Below, piece by piece: positions 1-8,411 of a stretch of DNA of 45,450 nt (positions are counted from its first letter, which is position 1; each line of letters begins with the position of its first letter). Source of the DNA: Thermoleophilaceae bacterium (GTDB lineage Bacteria > Actinomycetota > Thermoleophilia > Solirubrobacterales > JACPNS01); contig JAEMSX010000012.1 of NCBI GenBank assembly GCA_016462645.1, positions 1 through 45,450 of the forward strand, written 5' to 3'. The notes beneath the pieces were generated by a model. It had not been told where the DNA came from. It saw only the letters and a program-made list of their open reading frames with translations, and ran no database searches. Position numbers and translations under genes: made by a program.

Positions 1-840
1 TACGCGACGAACCCGAACGCGATGGACACGATCACCAAGAACACCGTCTTCACCAACTGCGCCCTGACCGACGATGGCGACATCTGGTGGGAGGGCATGA
101 CCGACGGCGCCCCCGAGCACCTGATCGACTGGCACGGCAACGACTGGGAGCCGGGCTCCGAGACGACCGCCGCGCACCCGAACGCGCGCTTCGCGGTCCC
201 GGCCGGCCAGGCACCGTGCATCGCCGCCGAGTGGGAGGACACCGCCGGTGTACCGATCGACGCAATCCTCTTCGGCGGACGCCGCGCCACCAACGTGCCG
301 CTCGTGCGTGAGTCCTTCGACTGGGAGCACGGCACCTTCCTCGCCGCGACGATGAGCAGCGAGCAGACCGCGGCCGCCGCCGGCACCGTCGGTCAGCTCC
401 GCTTCGACCCGTTCGCGCAGCTTCCGTTCGCCGGCTACAACATGGGCGACTACATCGCTCACTATTTGAAGATCGGCAAGACCGAAGGCGCCAAGCTGCC
501 GAAGATCTTCTACGTCAACTGGTTCCGCAAGGACGACCAGGGCAACTTCATGTGGCCCGGATACGGCGAGAACTCGCGCGTCCTCGAGTGGGTCTGCCGT
601 CGCCTCAACGGTGAGGTCGAGGCCGACGAGACCCCGCTCGGCTTCGTGCCGCGTGCCGAGGACCTCAACCTCGAAGGCCTGAACATCGACCCCGAGACGC
701 TTGAGAAGCTGCTCACAGTCGACAACGAGCTCGTCAAGGCAGAACTCCCGCAGGTCAAGGAGTTCCTCGCCAAGCTCGGTGAGCGTCTTCCGGACGAGAT
801 GAACCAGCAGGTTGCCGCGCTTGAAGCCAAACTCGGCTGA
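1..840 (+). CDS. pckG: Phosphoenolpyruvate carboxykinase (GTP), C-terminal part
   Basis: This is the 3' part of a GTP-dependent PEP carboxykinase. The enzyme converts oxaloacetate plus GTP to PEP, CO2 and GDP in the cytosol and serves gluconeogenesis and anaplerosis. The frame is already open at base 1 (reads Y-A-T-N-P-N-A-M), so the start lies outside the window. About 279 residues are visible, against roughly 600 for the family. Family signatures seen are [29 protein letters not shown] in two adjacent parts (NWFRKDD, then [12 protein letters not shown], which holds the guanine-site aromatics) and the R-A-x-D-L tail. It ends at TGA 838-840. A perfect GC-rich hairpin lies between it and the next gene. 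Identification is from conserved motifs and is firm. Confidence 0.95.
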   Translation, partial: YATNPNAMDTITKNTVFTNCALTDDGDIWWEGMTDGAPEHLIDWHGNDWEPGSETTAAHPNARFAVPAGQAPCIAAEWEDTAGVPIDAILFGGRRATNVPLVRESFDWEHGTFLAATMSSEQTAAAAGTVGQLRFDPFAQLPFAGYNMGDYIAHYLKIGKTEGAKLPKIFYVNWFRKDDQGNFMWPGYGENSRVLEWVCRRLNGEVEADETPLGFVPRAEDLNLEGLNIDPETLEKLLTVDNELVKAELPQVKEFLAKLGERLPDEMNQQVAALEAKLG

Positions 841-842
841 GC

Positions 843-868
843 GCGGCGCCGGTTCACGCCGGCGCCGC
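843..868 (+). terminator. GC-rich hairpin between pckG and the glycosyltransferase
   Basis: A perfect 10-bp stem, GCGGCGCCGG (843-852) paired with CCGGCGCCGC (859-868), has the 6-base loop TTCACG. It starts 3 bases after the pckG stop and ends 2 bases before the ATG at 871. No T-tract follows. It could be a GC-rich actinobacterial-type terminator or a structure that occludes initiation of the next gene. Which one cannot be told from sequence. Confidence 0.5.
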
Positions 869-870
869 TG

Positions 871-2112
871 ATGGGCGAGTTGATCTACCTGCTCGGCCGG
901 GATCCGATTCGGTTTTCGGGCGGGGCGGAGCAGTACGTGGTGTCGCACGGCATCGCGGCGTCACGCGGTGGCTACCGACCGGAGTGGTACACGTTCGGCA
1001 AGCGCACCGAAGACGTCGAGATCGAGGGCGCGACGCTGCATCGGCTGCGCTGGATCGCCAGAGAGAACCGCCCCGAATACGCGCTGTTCTTTCGCCACCG
1101 CATGGCGCAGCCGGTTGTCGAGCGGCTGAGCAGAAGCCCCGGGCCGCACGTGATCCATTCATTCGGCATGTGGTGCGGGCCCGGAATCCTCGCCACGCGG
1201 AAGCTGCGGGCGCGCGGGGTCGACGTCAAGCACGTCGCCAGTTGTTACGAGTTGATCGTCCCGCATGCGAGCTCAAAGCTTGAGAACGAAATCGTCCGCA
1301 GCAACCCCCTGACCTACGCCAAGCACCGGGCGATCTTCGAGTTCGTGAAGCGTTCGACGATGCCGATCGAGCGCGACGCGCTGCGCGGGAGCGATGTCGT
1401 GGTCGTCAACTATGAGCGGCTCCGTGAGCTCATCCACACGGAATACGACCCGGCGATCAACGTGCAGCGACTTCCGTATGCGGCCGCGACCGCATTCGAA
1501 CCGATTGACAGCACCTCAGAGCTGCCTGAGCCCGTCGCCGGCCTCGCTGCCAAGGACGGCCCGCTGATCGTCGCGACCAGTCGGCACATGCCGCGCAAGG
1601 GAGTCGATGTGCTGATCCGGGCGCTCGCTCGCGTGCGCGATGACGGGCGTCGATTTCGGGCGGCACTCGTGGGCACCGGTCAGCTGCTCGAGCCGCATCG
1701 CGAACTCGTGCACAAGCTCGGGCTCGACGATCGCGTCGCGCTGCCGGGTCGCGTCCCGAGCGTCGGCGCCTACCTGCGCCACGCTGACATCTTCTCGCTG
1801 CCGTCACTCGCTGAGGGAAGTGGTTCGATGTCGGTGCTCGAGGCTCTGCAGTACGGCGTGCCGGTCGTCTCGAGCGCGGTGGACGGGATGGTCGAGGACC
1901 TGATCGATGACGTCGACTCGCTGCTCGTGGAGACGGGAAGCGCGGAGGACCTTCACCGAGCGCTGAATCGCCTGATCGATGACCCCGCGCTGCGCGCACG
2001 CCTCGGCGCAGCCGGGTCCGAGCTCTACGAGCGTCGCTTCTCAGCTGACGCTGCGACCAGCGCGCTGACGGATTTCTACGCGGGACTCGGACTCGAGCCG
2101 ACCCGCCCCTGA
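871..2112 (+). CDS. GT4-family glycosyltransferase
   Basis: A 413-residue GT-B fold retaining glycosyltransferase of the GT4 type, probably cytosolic or at the inner membrane face, transferring a nucleotide-sugar unit to a surface glycan. The N-terminal half opens with the usual strand plus glycine loop (IYLLGRDPIRFSGGAEQYV). The C-terminal half holds SRHMPRKGVDVLIRAL, VALPGRV, a donor-site stretch LPSLAEGSGSMSVLEAL, and YGVPVVSS. The two acidic residues of the donor motif are separated by eight residues rather than the classical seven (E-x7-E). The start at 871 fits the family N-terminus, but no Shine-Dalgarno is visible and a strong hairpin occupies the upstream 26 bases. Its 3' end overlaps the convergent PP-loop gene by 37 bases. 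Acceptor and sugar are unknown. Confidence 0.88.
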   Translation: MGELIYLLGRDPIRFSGGAEQYVVSHGIAASRGGYRPEWYTFGKRTEDVEIEGATLHRLRWIARENRPEYALFFRHRMAQPVVERLSRSPGPHVIHSFGMWCGPGILATRKLRARGVDVKHVASCYELIVPHASSKLENEIVRSNPLTYAKHRAIFEFVKRSTMPIERDALRGSDVVVVNYERLRELIHTEYDPAINVQRLPYAAATAFEPIDSTSELPEPVAGLAAKDGPLIVATSRHMPRKGVDVLIRALARVRDDGRRFRAALVGTGQLLEPHRELVHKLGLDDRVALPGRVPSVGAYLRHADIFSLPSLAEGSGSMSVLEALQYGVPVVSSAVDGMVEDLIDDVDSLLVETGSAEDLHRALNRLIDDPALRARLGAAGSELYERRFSADAATSALTDFYAGLGLEPTRP

Positions 2113-3593
2113 GCTGTGTCAAGCGGCGCGGCGATCCAGTCCGAGAGCAGGCGGGTGTTGTCGAGCAGGTGCTCGTACTGCTCGAGGGGGTCGGCCTCGA
2201 AGTGCTCGCTGAAGATCGCGTCGAGGCCGCTGCGCAACGGCTCGTCGATCAGCTCCAGGTATCCCGCGCGATAGCCGGGCTCTTCGGGAGGATCCGGCGC
2301 CGCGAAGGCCGTCGCGCGTAGTCGCTCCAGTCCGGCAACCGCGTCGGGATTGAGCACGCCACCGGGGACGAACTCCGCGACGCGAGCGGCGTCGTATTCG
2401 CGCAGGACGCGGGTGAGGTGACTGTTCATGCGTTCGGCGAAAAGCTCACCGACGGCGCTGCGTTGCTCGCCGTCGTCCTCGGGGGTCCAGTGCGAACGGG
2501 TCACGAGGACCTTGTTCAGATCGATCGAAATCTCCGCAGGCGCGCTTCCGTCGGACATCTTGTGCAGGGCGGTCTTGAGGCAGTTGAAGCAGTCATTGCA
2601 GACGTCTTCGCCGGGCCGTTGAGAGAAGCACGAGTACTGAAGATCGCTCAGCTCCGAGTAGCGCTGATCGAGGATCCGTTGGATCTGGAAATGCTGCAAC
2701 GCGGCGGTCAGGCCGTTGTAGGTCATTCCCGTCGGCGCGATCAGCGCGCTCAGTGCTCGCTGCGATGCAGTGGTCAATCCGACGTGGACGATCTGCACCA
2801 CCATGCCGTCGCGGCGGATCGACTCCTGGACCTCGGCCTCGGACGCGAGGAAGACGTCACGCGCTCCCCGCGCCGAGCCGACGGCCCAACAGACCGCGAA
2901 ATAGAGCAGCGTGTCGGTCAGTTCACTGACGGCGAGCTTGCAGCGAGCGATCAACGGGTGGTCATTGACGACGCAAGTGCGCACGTCGGAGGTGACCTCG
3001 ACGAGCTCGAGGCCGGTCCGCGCGCGCATCTCGTCGAGCACCTTGCGAAAGCGCGGCGTCTCGAACTCAATGCTGCCCTCGCGCTTGGAGGTCGTCGTGA
3101 CGAGAATCGGCTTGAGTCCAAGCTCATTCAGCATCGCCGCCTGGGTGAGGCTGTCGCGCCCGCCGCTGAAACTGCTCACGACGACGTCGCGAGCTTCGAC
3201 CTGGGCGAGTTCGCCGGCGGGCGGTCCGCTTTCGACGAGCTCGACGGTGCGATGCGTTCGTTCGGCGAATGTCGGTCCGTCGGGCGTGTCGAGATCGTTC
3301 TCCAGTGTCCAGACTGCCGAGTCGACCATGCGCAACCAGAACTCGCGCTCGCCGGCGGGTAGCCGTCTTGGAAGCACCACGCGGCACGGGCGCAGGATCG
3401 CCCAGTGGGGATGGAGAAAGATCAGCATCACCCGCAGCCACAGCCCTTCTGGAACCGTGGCGACGTCGACGGAATGCGGAAACGTGAGCGTGAATCTATG
3501 GGCTCGATAGAAATCGTGCTCGGGCGTGACCGTCCACTCGAAGTCAACGGCATTGCCGCGAACGCGAGGGTCGCGCAAGCGGATTTCGATCAT
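2076..3593 (-). CDS. PP-loop ATPase with QueC-like cysteine site, stand-alone paralogue
   Basis: A 505-residue protein with three parts: an N-terminal beta-rich region (about 1-135), a PP-loop (N-type ATP pyrophosphatase) core with SFSGGRDS at 141-148, and a C-terminal helical region (about 340-490). Four cysteines, C322, C332, C335 and C338 (C-x9-C-x2-C-x2-C), resemble the zinc site of QueC/ExsB. PP-loop enzymes adenylate a carbonyl or carboxyl group and replace oxygen with nitrogen or sulfur. The substrate here is unknown; a sugar is inferred from neighbours. The start ATG (3591-3593) overlaps the stop of the preceding fusion gene in an ATGA arrangement. It shares its whole length with the first 495 residues of that fusion. 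Its 3' end overlaps the convergent glycosyltransferase gene. Not a normal QueC, which is about 230 residues. Confidence 0.8.
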   Translation of the reverse strand: MIEIRLRDPRVRGNAVDFEWTVTPEHDFYRAHRFTLTFPHSVDVATVPEGLWLRVMLIFLHPHWAILRPCRVVLPRRLPAGEREFWLRMVDSAVWTLENDLDTPDGPTFAERTHRTVELVESGPPAGELAQVEARDVVVSSFSGGRDSLTQAAMLNELGLKPILVTTTSKREGSIEFETPRFRKVLDEMRARTGLELVEVTSDVRTCVVNDHPLIARCKLAVSELTDTLLYFAVCWAVGSARGARDVFLASEAEVQESIRRDGMVVQIVHVGLTTASQRALSALIAPTGMTYNGLTAALQHFQIQRILDQRYSELSDLQYSCFSQRPGEDVCNDCFNCLKTALHKMSDGSAPAEISIDLNKVLVTRSHWTPEDDGEQRSAVGELFAERMNSHLTRVLREYDAARVAEFVPGGVLNPDAVAGLERLRATAFAAPDPPEEPGYRAGYLELIDEPLRSGLDAIFSEHFEADPLEQYEHLLDNTRLLSDWIAAPLDTAQGRVGSSPSPA

Positions 3594-6349
3594 CGTCCCG
3601 GGATCGCGCGCGCCGCGGCGCTATCCGCGATCACGCTCGCGACGCGAGCCACATCCTCGTCAGTGAGCCAGAGTGCCGAGGGCAGGTAGAGCCCGTCGCG
3701 GCCGAACTTCTCGGCGACCGGGTGGCGCCGGCCGGCGAACTCATCGATGTAAGCGGGCTGAACGTGCAGCGGGATGAAGAACGTGCGCGTTTCAACGCCA
3801 GCGGCGGCCAGGGTCTCGCGCAGCTCGTCGCGCGTGCATGGGAAGTCGTCGGCCAGCAGGACACCGAACATCCAGTTGGCGCTCTGCATCCCCTCCTGGG
3901 CCGGTTGCATCGTGATGCCGGGGATCGGCTCGAGTTGATCGCGGTACATCTGGGCGAGCGTTCGACGGCGCTCAAGAAACTCGTCGAGCCGGTCAAGTTG
4001 GGCAAGGCCGATCGCGGCCTGCAGGTTGCTCATGCGGAAGTTGAACGCGCGCCGGCGGTGCCAGAAGTGGCGGTCCTCGGAGAAGGCGTGGCTGCGCAGG
4101 TCGCGGGCCGCGGCGGCGATCGAGTCGTCGTCGGTCGTGATCACGCCGCCTTCGCCGCTGGTGATGATCTTGTTGCCGTAGAGCGAGAAGGCTGCGGCGT
4201 CGCCCAGGCCACCGGCGCGGCGTCCGCGGCAGGTCGCGCCGTGGGCCTCGGCTGCATCCTCAAAGAGCAGCAGTGAGTTGGCGTCAGCGAGCTCCCTCAG
4301 GGCGTCCATGTCCACCGGATGGCCGTAGGTGTGCATCGCGATGATCGCCCGCGTGCGCGGCCCGATCAATCTCCGCACCGCCGCGAGGTCCATGTTCCAG
4401 GTTTCAGGATCGGTGTCGACCATCACGACCTTGGCGCCGGTGTGGTGCACGGCGTTGGCCGTGGCGACCATCGTGAAGGTGGGGATGATCACTTCGTGAC
4501 CAGGGCCGATCCCGGCAGCGCGCAGCAACACTTCCAGCGCGGTCGCGCCGCTCGAAGTCGTGATCGCGTGGCGCACGCCGCAGTACTCGGCGAAGCGCCG
4601 CTCGAACTCTTCGATGTACGGTCCGGCCGACGAGATCCAGCCTGAACTCACCGCTTCGGTCACGAGCGTGAGCTCGTCGCCGGCGAGGTCCGGATCTGCG
4701 ACCGGGAGATATCGCTGCTCGCCGTCGCGGACGACGTTCGGCTCCGGGGCCGGGATGAGATGGCCGATCTCGGCGACCTGCGCGTCAGACAGCTCCGCGC
4801 GCGGCGGGGTCTGAGCGAGCGTGAACTCGCGGGGAGGAGCGGGCGGCTTGTTGCCGTCGGCAGCCAGCGGCGCGGTCGTCCAGTCGATCAGGAGCTTCGC
4901 GTTCCGGACGTCGTGCTCGTAGTTCTCGACCGGCTCGTCCTCGAAGTGCTCTGCGTAGATCGTGCTCAGGCGCTCGCGAACCTGCGGGTCAACGAAGTCG
5001 AGCAGCTCGGCGCGAAGTCCCGGTTCGGCGGGGGGTTCGGGGCTCGCGTCAACGGTCGCGCGAATCCTTGCGTAGGCCTGACGGGCATCCGGACCGAGGC
5101 CCGCGGGCCCGGCCAGGTGGGCGATGTCCTCGACGTCGTGCGTGCGGAAGAAGCGCAGCATGTGATCATCGCGCGCCGTACCGGCGATCGCCGACACGGC
5201 GCCGCGCGGCGCTTCCGGCCGGCCGCCGGGCTGCCAGTCGCCGGACGCCGCAATGAGCTGGTCGAGGTCGATTCCCATCTCCGAGGGCGGGAGTCCGTCG
5301 GTCATGCGGTCGACGGCATTTGCGAGGCATTCGCGGCAGCGACTGCAGACATCCTCGCCGTCCTGCTGGCTCCAGCAGGAGTACTGGAGATCGCGCAGAT
5401 CGGGGTAGCGCAGGTCGAGCAGCCGCTGGACCTGGAACTGCAGCACCGGGTAGGTGAGGCCGCAGAACTCGATCCCCGATGGCGCGATCAGCGCGCTCAG
5501 CGAGCGCTGCGTGGCGGCCGTGTACATGAAATGTTTGAAGCTCACGACCGCGCCCTGATGGCGGATCGAGGTCTGGAGGTCAGCTTCGGATGCCTGGTAC
5601 ACCGCGCGAGCCCCGCGTGAGTACCCGGCGGCCCAGGCGACCGCGAAGTAGTGCAGCGTGTCGCAGATCTCGGTGACGCTCACCCCGAGCCGCCGCGCGT
5701 CGGCATTGAAGTTGTCCATGCAGGAACGAAAGTCGGAATCGACATCGATGTGGTCGGTGCCGCGCCGCTCGACGGCGGTCGCGATGACCTCGGCGCGGCG
5801 CGTCGTCTCGAACTCAAGACTGCCCTCGCGCCGCGAGGTAACGGTCACCAGCAACGGGTCTTCGCCCAGTTCCTGGAGCAGCCCGAGCTGCGCCAGGCTG
5901 TCGCGCCCGCCGCTGAAGCAGGAGACGCTTCCGCCGGGGGCATCGAGTGTGGTGATCGGCTCAAGCGGTGTCCCGGTTTCGACGATCTCGGCGCGGCGCA
6001 GCGTGCGCGTGCTGAACGGGACGTCTGACTTCGTGTCGATCGCGAGGGCCCATTCCGCGGCGTCGATCATCCGCAGCCAGAACTCGCGCTCGCCCGCCCC
6101 GAGCTTGCGCGGGAGCACGACCCGCACGGGCTGCATGATCGCCCAGTGCGTGTACATCGAGATCATCATCACGCGGAGCCAGATCGCCCCGGGGACCGGG
6201 GCCGGATCGATCGAGGACGGGTAGGTGATCGTGAACTCCTCGCGGCGGTAGAAATCGTCGCGCGGCTCGACCGTCCAGGAAAAGCGCACGGACTGACCGC
6301 TGACCACCGGCTCGTTGATGTGAATCGTCCGACGTGCCGGCGGGCTCAT
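3590..6349 (-). CDS. PP-loop ATPase fused to DegT/DnrJ/EryC1-family sugar aminotransferase
   Basis: A 919-residue two-enzyme fusion. Residues 1-495 match the stand-alone PP-loop protein downstream: SGGRDS at 146-151 and a C-x9-C-x2-C-x2-C site at C325, C335, C338, C341. After a proline-rich linker (about 495-520), residues about 545-915 form a PLP-dependent DegT/DnrJ/EryC1/StrS aminotransferase with TTSSGATALE, EDAAEAHGA and SLYGNKIITSGEGG. K727 in the last motif is the expected Schiff-base lysine. That motif resembles GDP-perosamine synthases, which aminate 4-keto sugars. The start was set at ATG 6349-6347 because it overlaps the previous stop (ATGA); an in-frame ATG 84 bases upstream would lie inside the upstream gene. 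The order suggests one polypeptide adds an amino group and activates a second position. The reaction is inference. Confidence 0.85.
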   Translation of the reverse strand: MSPPARRTIHINEPVVSGQSVRFSWTVEPRDDFYRREEFTITYPSSIDPAPVPGAIWLRVMMISMYTHWAIMQPVRVVLPRKLGAGEREFWLRMIDAAEWALAIDTKSDVPFSTRTLRRAEIVETGTPLEPITTLDAPGGSVSCFSGGRDSLAQLGLLQELGEDPLLVTVTSRREGSLEFETTRRAEVIATAVERRGTDHIDVDSDFRSCMDNFNADARRLGVSVTEICDTLHYFAVAWAAGYSRGARAVYQASEADLQTSIRHQGAVVSFKHFMYTAATQRSLSALIAPSGIEFCGLTYPVLQFQVQRLLDLRYPDLRDLQYSCWSQQDGEDVCSRCRECLANAVDRMTDGLPPSEMGIDLDQLIAASGDWQPGGRPEAPRGAVSAIAGTARDDHMLRFFRTHDVEDIAHLAGPAGLGPDARQAYARIRATVDASPEPPAEPGLRAELLDFVDPQVRERLSTIYAEHFEDEPVENYEHDVRNAKLLIDWTTAPLAADGNKPPAPPREFTLAQTPPRAELSDAQVAEIGHLIPAPEPNVVRDGEQRYLPVADPDLAGDELTLVTEAVSSGWISSAGPYIEEFERRFAEYCGVRHAITTSSGATALEVLLRAAGIGPGHEVIIPTFTMVATANAVHHTGAKVVMVDTDPETWNMDLAAVRRLIGPRTRAIIAMHTYGHPVDMDALRELADANSLLLFEDAAEAHGATCRGRRAGGLGDAAAFSLYGNKIITSGEGGVITTDDDSIAAAARDLRSHAFSEDRHFWHRRRAFNFRMSNLQAAIGLAQLDRLDEFLERRRTLAQMYRDQLEPIPGITMQPAQEGMQSANWMFGVLLADDFPCTRDELRETLAAAGVETRTFFIPLHVQPAYIDEFAGRRHPVAEKFGRDGLYLPSALWLTDEDVARVASVIADSAAARAIPGR

Positions 6350-8211
6350 CGCTTCGCACCGCGGTTCCGGATCGCTGAACGCGCCGAACTGACCGCGCCG
6401 ATCAGGGGCTCCACCCGACCGCGCAGCTGCCACCAGCCGCCGCTCTCGATGCCGGCGAGGCTTGCGTTGCGGCGCTCAAGCCACTCGAGGTGGTCGGCCG
6501 GGACGGTGGTCAATGCTTTCCCTTCCGACCCGTCGCCGAGCAACGGTTCGAGTCCGCCGTTCATGCGCTCGGCGATCAGCCACTCGGGGCCCTTCGCGAG
6601 CGTGAGTTCGAGCAGCAGGCGGGCGGCGCGTTCATCGAACTGACCGTCGGAATCGAGCAGCTCCGGCAGCAGCTCGGCCAGCCCGTCCGGGATCAGCCGG
6701 GAGTTGCGGTGAAAGAACTCGGCGTGGTTGGCGATCGCCTGTGCCGAACGCACATTGGCGACGAAGCGTGAGCCCGAAACCGTTTGGCGTTCCGCGGCGG
6801 CGCCGATCACCGCACCGGGGCAGGCGAGCAGCGTGCGCCCGGCCTGTTCGGCAAGTCGCGCGAACTCAATGCTCTGAAAGGGTTCTCCGAACGCGCCGGC
6901 GAGCGGAACGTCGTCAAATGCCGTGACGCGAAACAGCGTTCCAAAGACCGGGACCCATCCGGTGCGCGCCGTTGCGTCGGCGCGCCCTTTGGTCAGCTCC
7001 AACGTTGCGCCGCTGTCGCCGATCCAGCCGCCGGGACCGGCCGTCGCTGCGATCGCATCGGGATTGTCGTCAAGCGCGGCGACGAGCTGCTCGAGTGCAC
7101 CGGGCTCCAGCGTCATCCCGTACTCGAGCATCAACAAGTACTCGCCTGCCGCGAGCTCGGTCGCCTGCAGGGCGCTGCCGCTCGCGCCGAGGTCGCGGTC
7201 AGCGAGTCGGAGCGAGACCTGGGCGTCGCCGGCGCCGAACTCAAGCAGCGCCGCGCGGGTCAGGTCCTCGGAATTGCGGTCAAGCACGATCAGCCCGGCG
7301 TCCGCGCCGGCGAGCGAGATGAGCGATTCACGCGCGCCAGCCGGGTCGTCGCGGCCGGTGAGCGTGATCGTCACGCGGCTGTCCGGCATCGGCGTCGACG
7401 TGCGCGGCGGCAGTGTTTCGCGCGCCTGCTCGAGCGGGGCGACGTCGTAGCCGACGAGTGACGATTCGGCGATCGCGCGCAGCTTGAAGTAGTTGCCTTC
7501 GCGGTAGCGCACCTGTTTCCCGAGCCGGGCGGCGGCAATCATCACGTGAGCACGATCGGTGTTGACCGCGGCGTAGCGCGCGATCGTGTGCAGCCAGCCC
7601 TCGAGCGACTCGGCGGTCGCGGAGATGTCCTCGCCGGCGACGGCCTCCGTGAGCGGCCCGGCGCTCTCATGATCTGTGCGAAACGCATTCAGCTCCCCGA
7701 TCCCCGGCGTCTCATGCGCACTGACATCGGCGAAGAAGGCGCAGTCGTGCGCGATATCCGCGCGGCAGAGTCCGCTGATCTGACGCAGCGATTCGAGCTC
7801 GCGCGCGAAGACCAGCGCGTTGGTGCGCTCAAGCGCCTCGCGCACGCGATCTTCAACCGTTTCAAAACTCGACGGAAGGACGATCACGCGATCGAAGCGC
7901 AGCTCGGCGATCGCCAGAGCTTCCGGCATGTACTCGTTGTACGGACGACTCCATGCGCCGCCACCGGTCAGCACAGCGAGTTCGCCTCCGGCGAGCGGCA
8001 ACTCGTCGAGTCCGATCTCGCGGTACACGTGGCCCGCGAGCAGTTCGCGCGTGCCGGCCCAGATGAATTCGTCACCGATGTTTCCGATGCCGCGGATGAA
8101 TGTGAGGTCCGGCGCGGGGCCGATCGCGTCGAGCAGCCGAGCGCGGCTTTCTTCCACGCTTGGCATCGCAGCGCCTACAGATGTGTGAGTTGGCGTAGTT
8201 GAGGAGTTCAC
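6346..8211 (-). CDS. Polysaccharide pyruvyltransferase domain fused to degenerate GT-A glycosyltransferase domain
   Basis: A 621-residue fusion. Residues about 35-260 look like the polysaccharide pyruvyltransferase family (CsaB/WcaK-like): GIGNIGDEFIWAG, LTGGGAW, VLPSSFE, HDCAFF, then TDRAHVMIAAARLGKQV and NYFKLRAIAESSL, in family order. Residues about 278-480 look like a GT-A (GT2-type) domain: TITLTGRDDPAGARESL, then LMLEYGMTLEPGALEQLVAAL, where the family DxD is replaced by E-Y-G. The start is uncertain. GTG at 8211 gives the longest frame but has no ribosome site. ATG at 8166 (residue 16, MPSVEES) fits the conserved domain edge, with only a weak upstream GTAGG. It is the first gene of the coupled minus-strand operon. 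Likely role: decorating surface glycan with pyruvate ketals or sugars. Confidence 0.78.
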   Translation of the reverse strand: MNSSTTPTHTSVGAAMPSVEESRARLLDAIGPAPDLTFIRGIGNIGDEFIWAGTRELLAGHVYREIGLDELPLAGGELAVLTGGGAWSRPYNEYMPEALAIAELRFDRVIVLPSSFETVEDRVREALERTNALVFARELESLRQISGLCRADIAHDCAFFADVSAHETPGIGELNAFRTDHESAGPLTEAVAGEDISATAESLEGWLHTIARYAAVNTDRAHVMIAAARLGKQVRYREGNYFKLRAIAESSLVGYDVAPLEQARETLPPRTSTPMPDSRVTITLTGRDDPAGARESLISLAGADAGLIVLDRNSEDLTRAALLEFGAGDAQVSLRLADRDLGASGSALQATELAAGEYLLMLEYGMTLEPGALEQLVAALDDNPDAIAATAGPGGWIGDSGATLELTKGRADATARTGWVPVFGTLFRVTAFDDVPLAGAFGEPFQSIEFARLAEQAGRTLLACPGAVIGAAAERQTVSGSRFVANVRSAQAIANHAEFFHRNSRLIPDGLAELLPELLDSDGQFDERAARLLLELTLAKGPEWLIAERMNGGLEPLLGDGSEGKALTTVPADHLEWLERRNASLAGIESGGWWQLRGRVEPLIGAVSSARSAIRNRGAKR

Positions 8212-8246
8212 GTGGCCGAGTACAAACGGATTTCAAAAGATGATCG

Positions 8247-8267
8247 ATCCTACATACCGCGCGGTAT
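8247..8267 (-). promoter_or_regulatory. Candidate operator palindrome and -10 box of the minus-strand glycan operon
   Basis: ATACCGCGCGGTAT (8254-8267) is a perfect 14-base palindrome in the divergent intergenic region. On the minus strand it lies just upstream of TAGGAT (8252-8247), a good actinobacterial -10, so it would sit in the -35/-10 spacer of a promoter reading into the glycan operon. No clear -35 was found. A dimeric repressor site is inference. Confidence 0.4.
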
Positions 8268-8411
8268 TTGCTACTCACGGGTACGGGAATCGTCGAATCC
8301 GCGCCCGGGATCACTACTCGCTTCCGGTACCCTGACGGCATATCTGGTGGGGGGACCAGACGCCGGCGCCGCGGCGATGAGTCCCATGAAAATTGAAGGC
8401 TCGGAAGCGTC

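Noticed and set aside
2418-3362. Plus-strand frame of 314 codons over the PP-loop gene
   Set aside because: The minus strand carries clear SGGRDS and cysteine motifs conserved in a paralogue. The plus frame has none.
6350-6433. Upstream ATG extending the PP-loop/aminotransferase fusion by 28 residues
   Set aside because: It would lie inside the upstream coding region, whereas ATG 6349 forms an ATGA overlap and starts at the domain edge.
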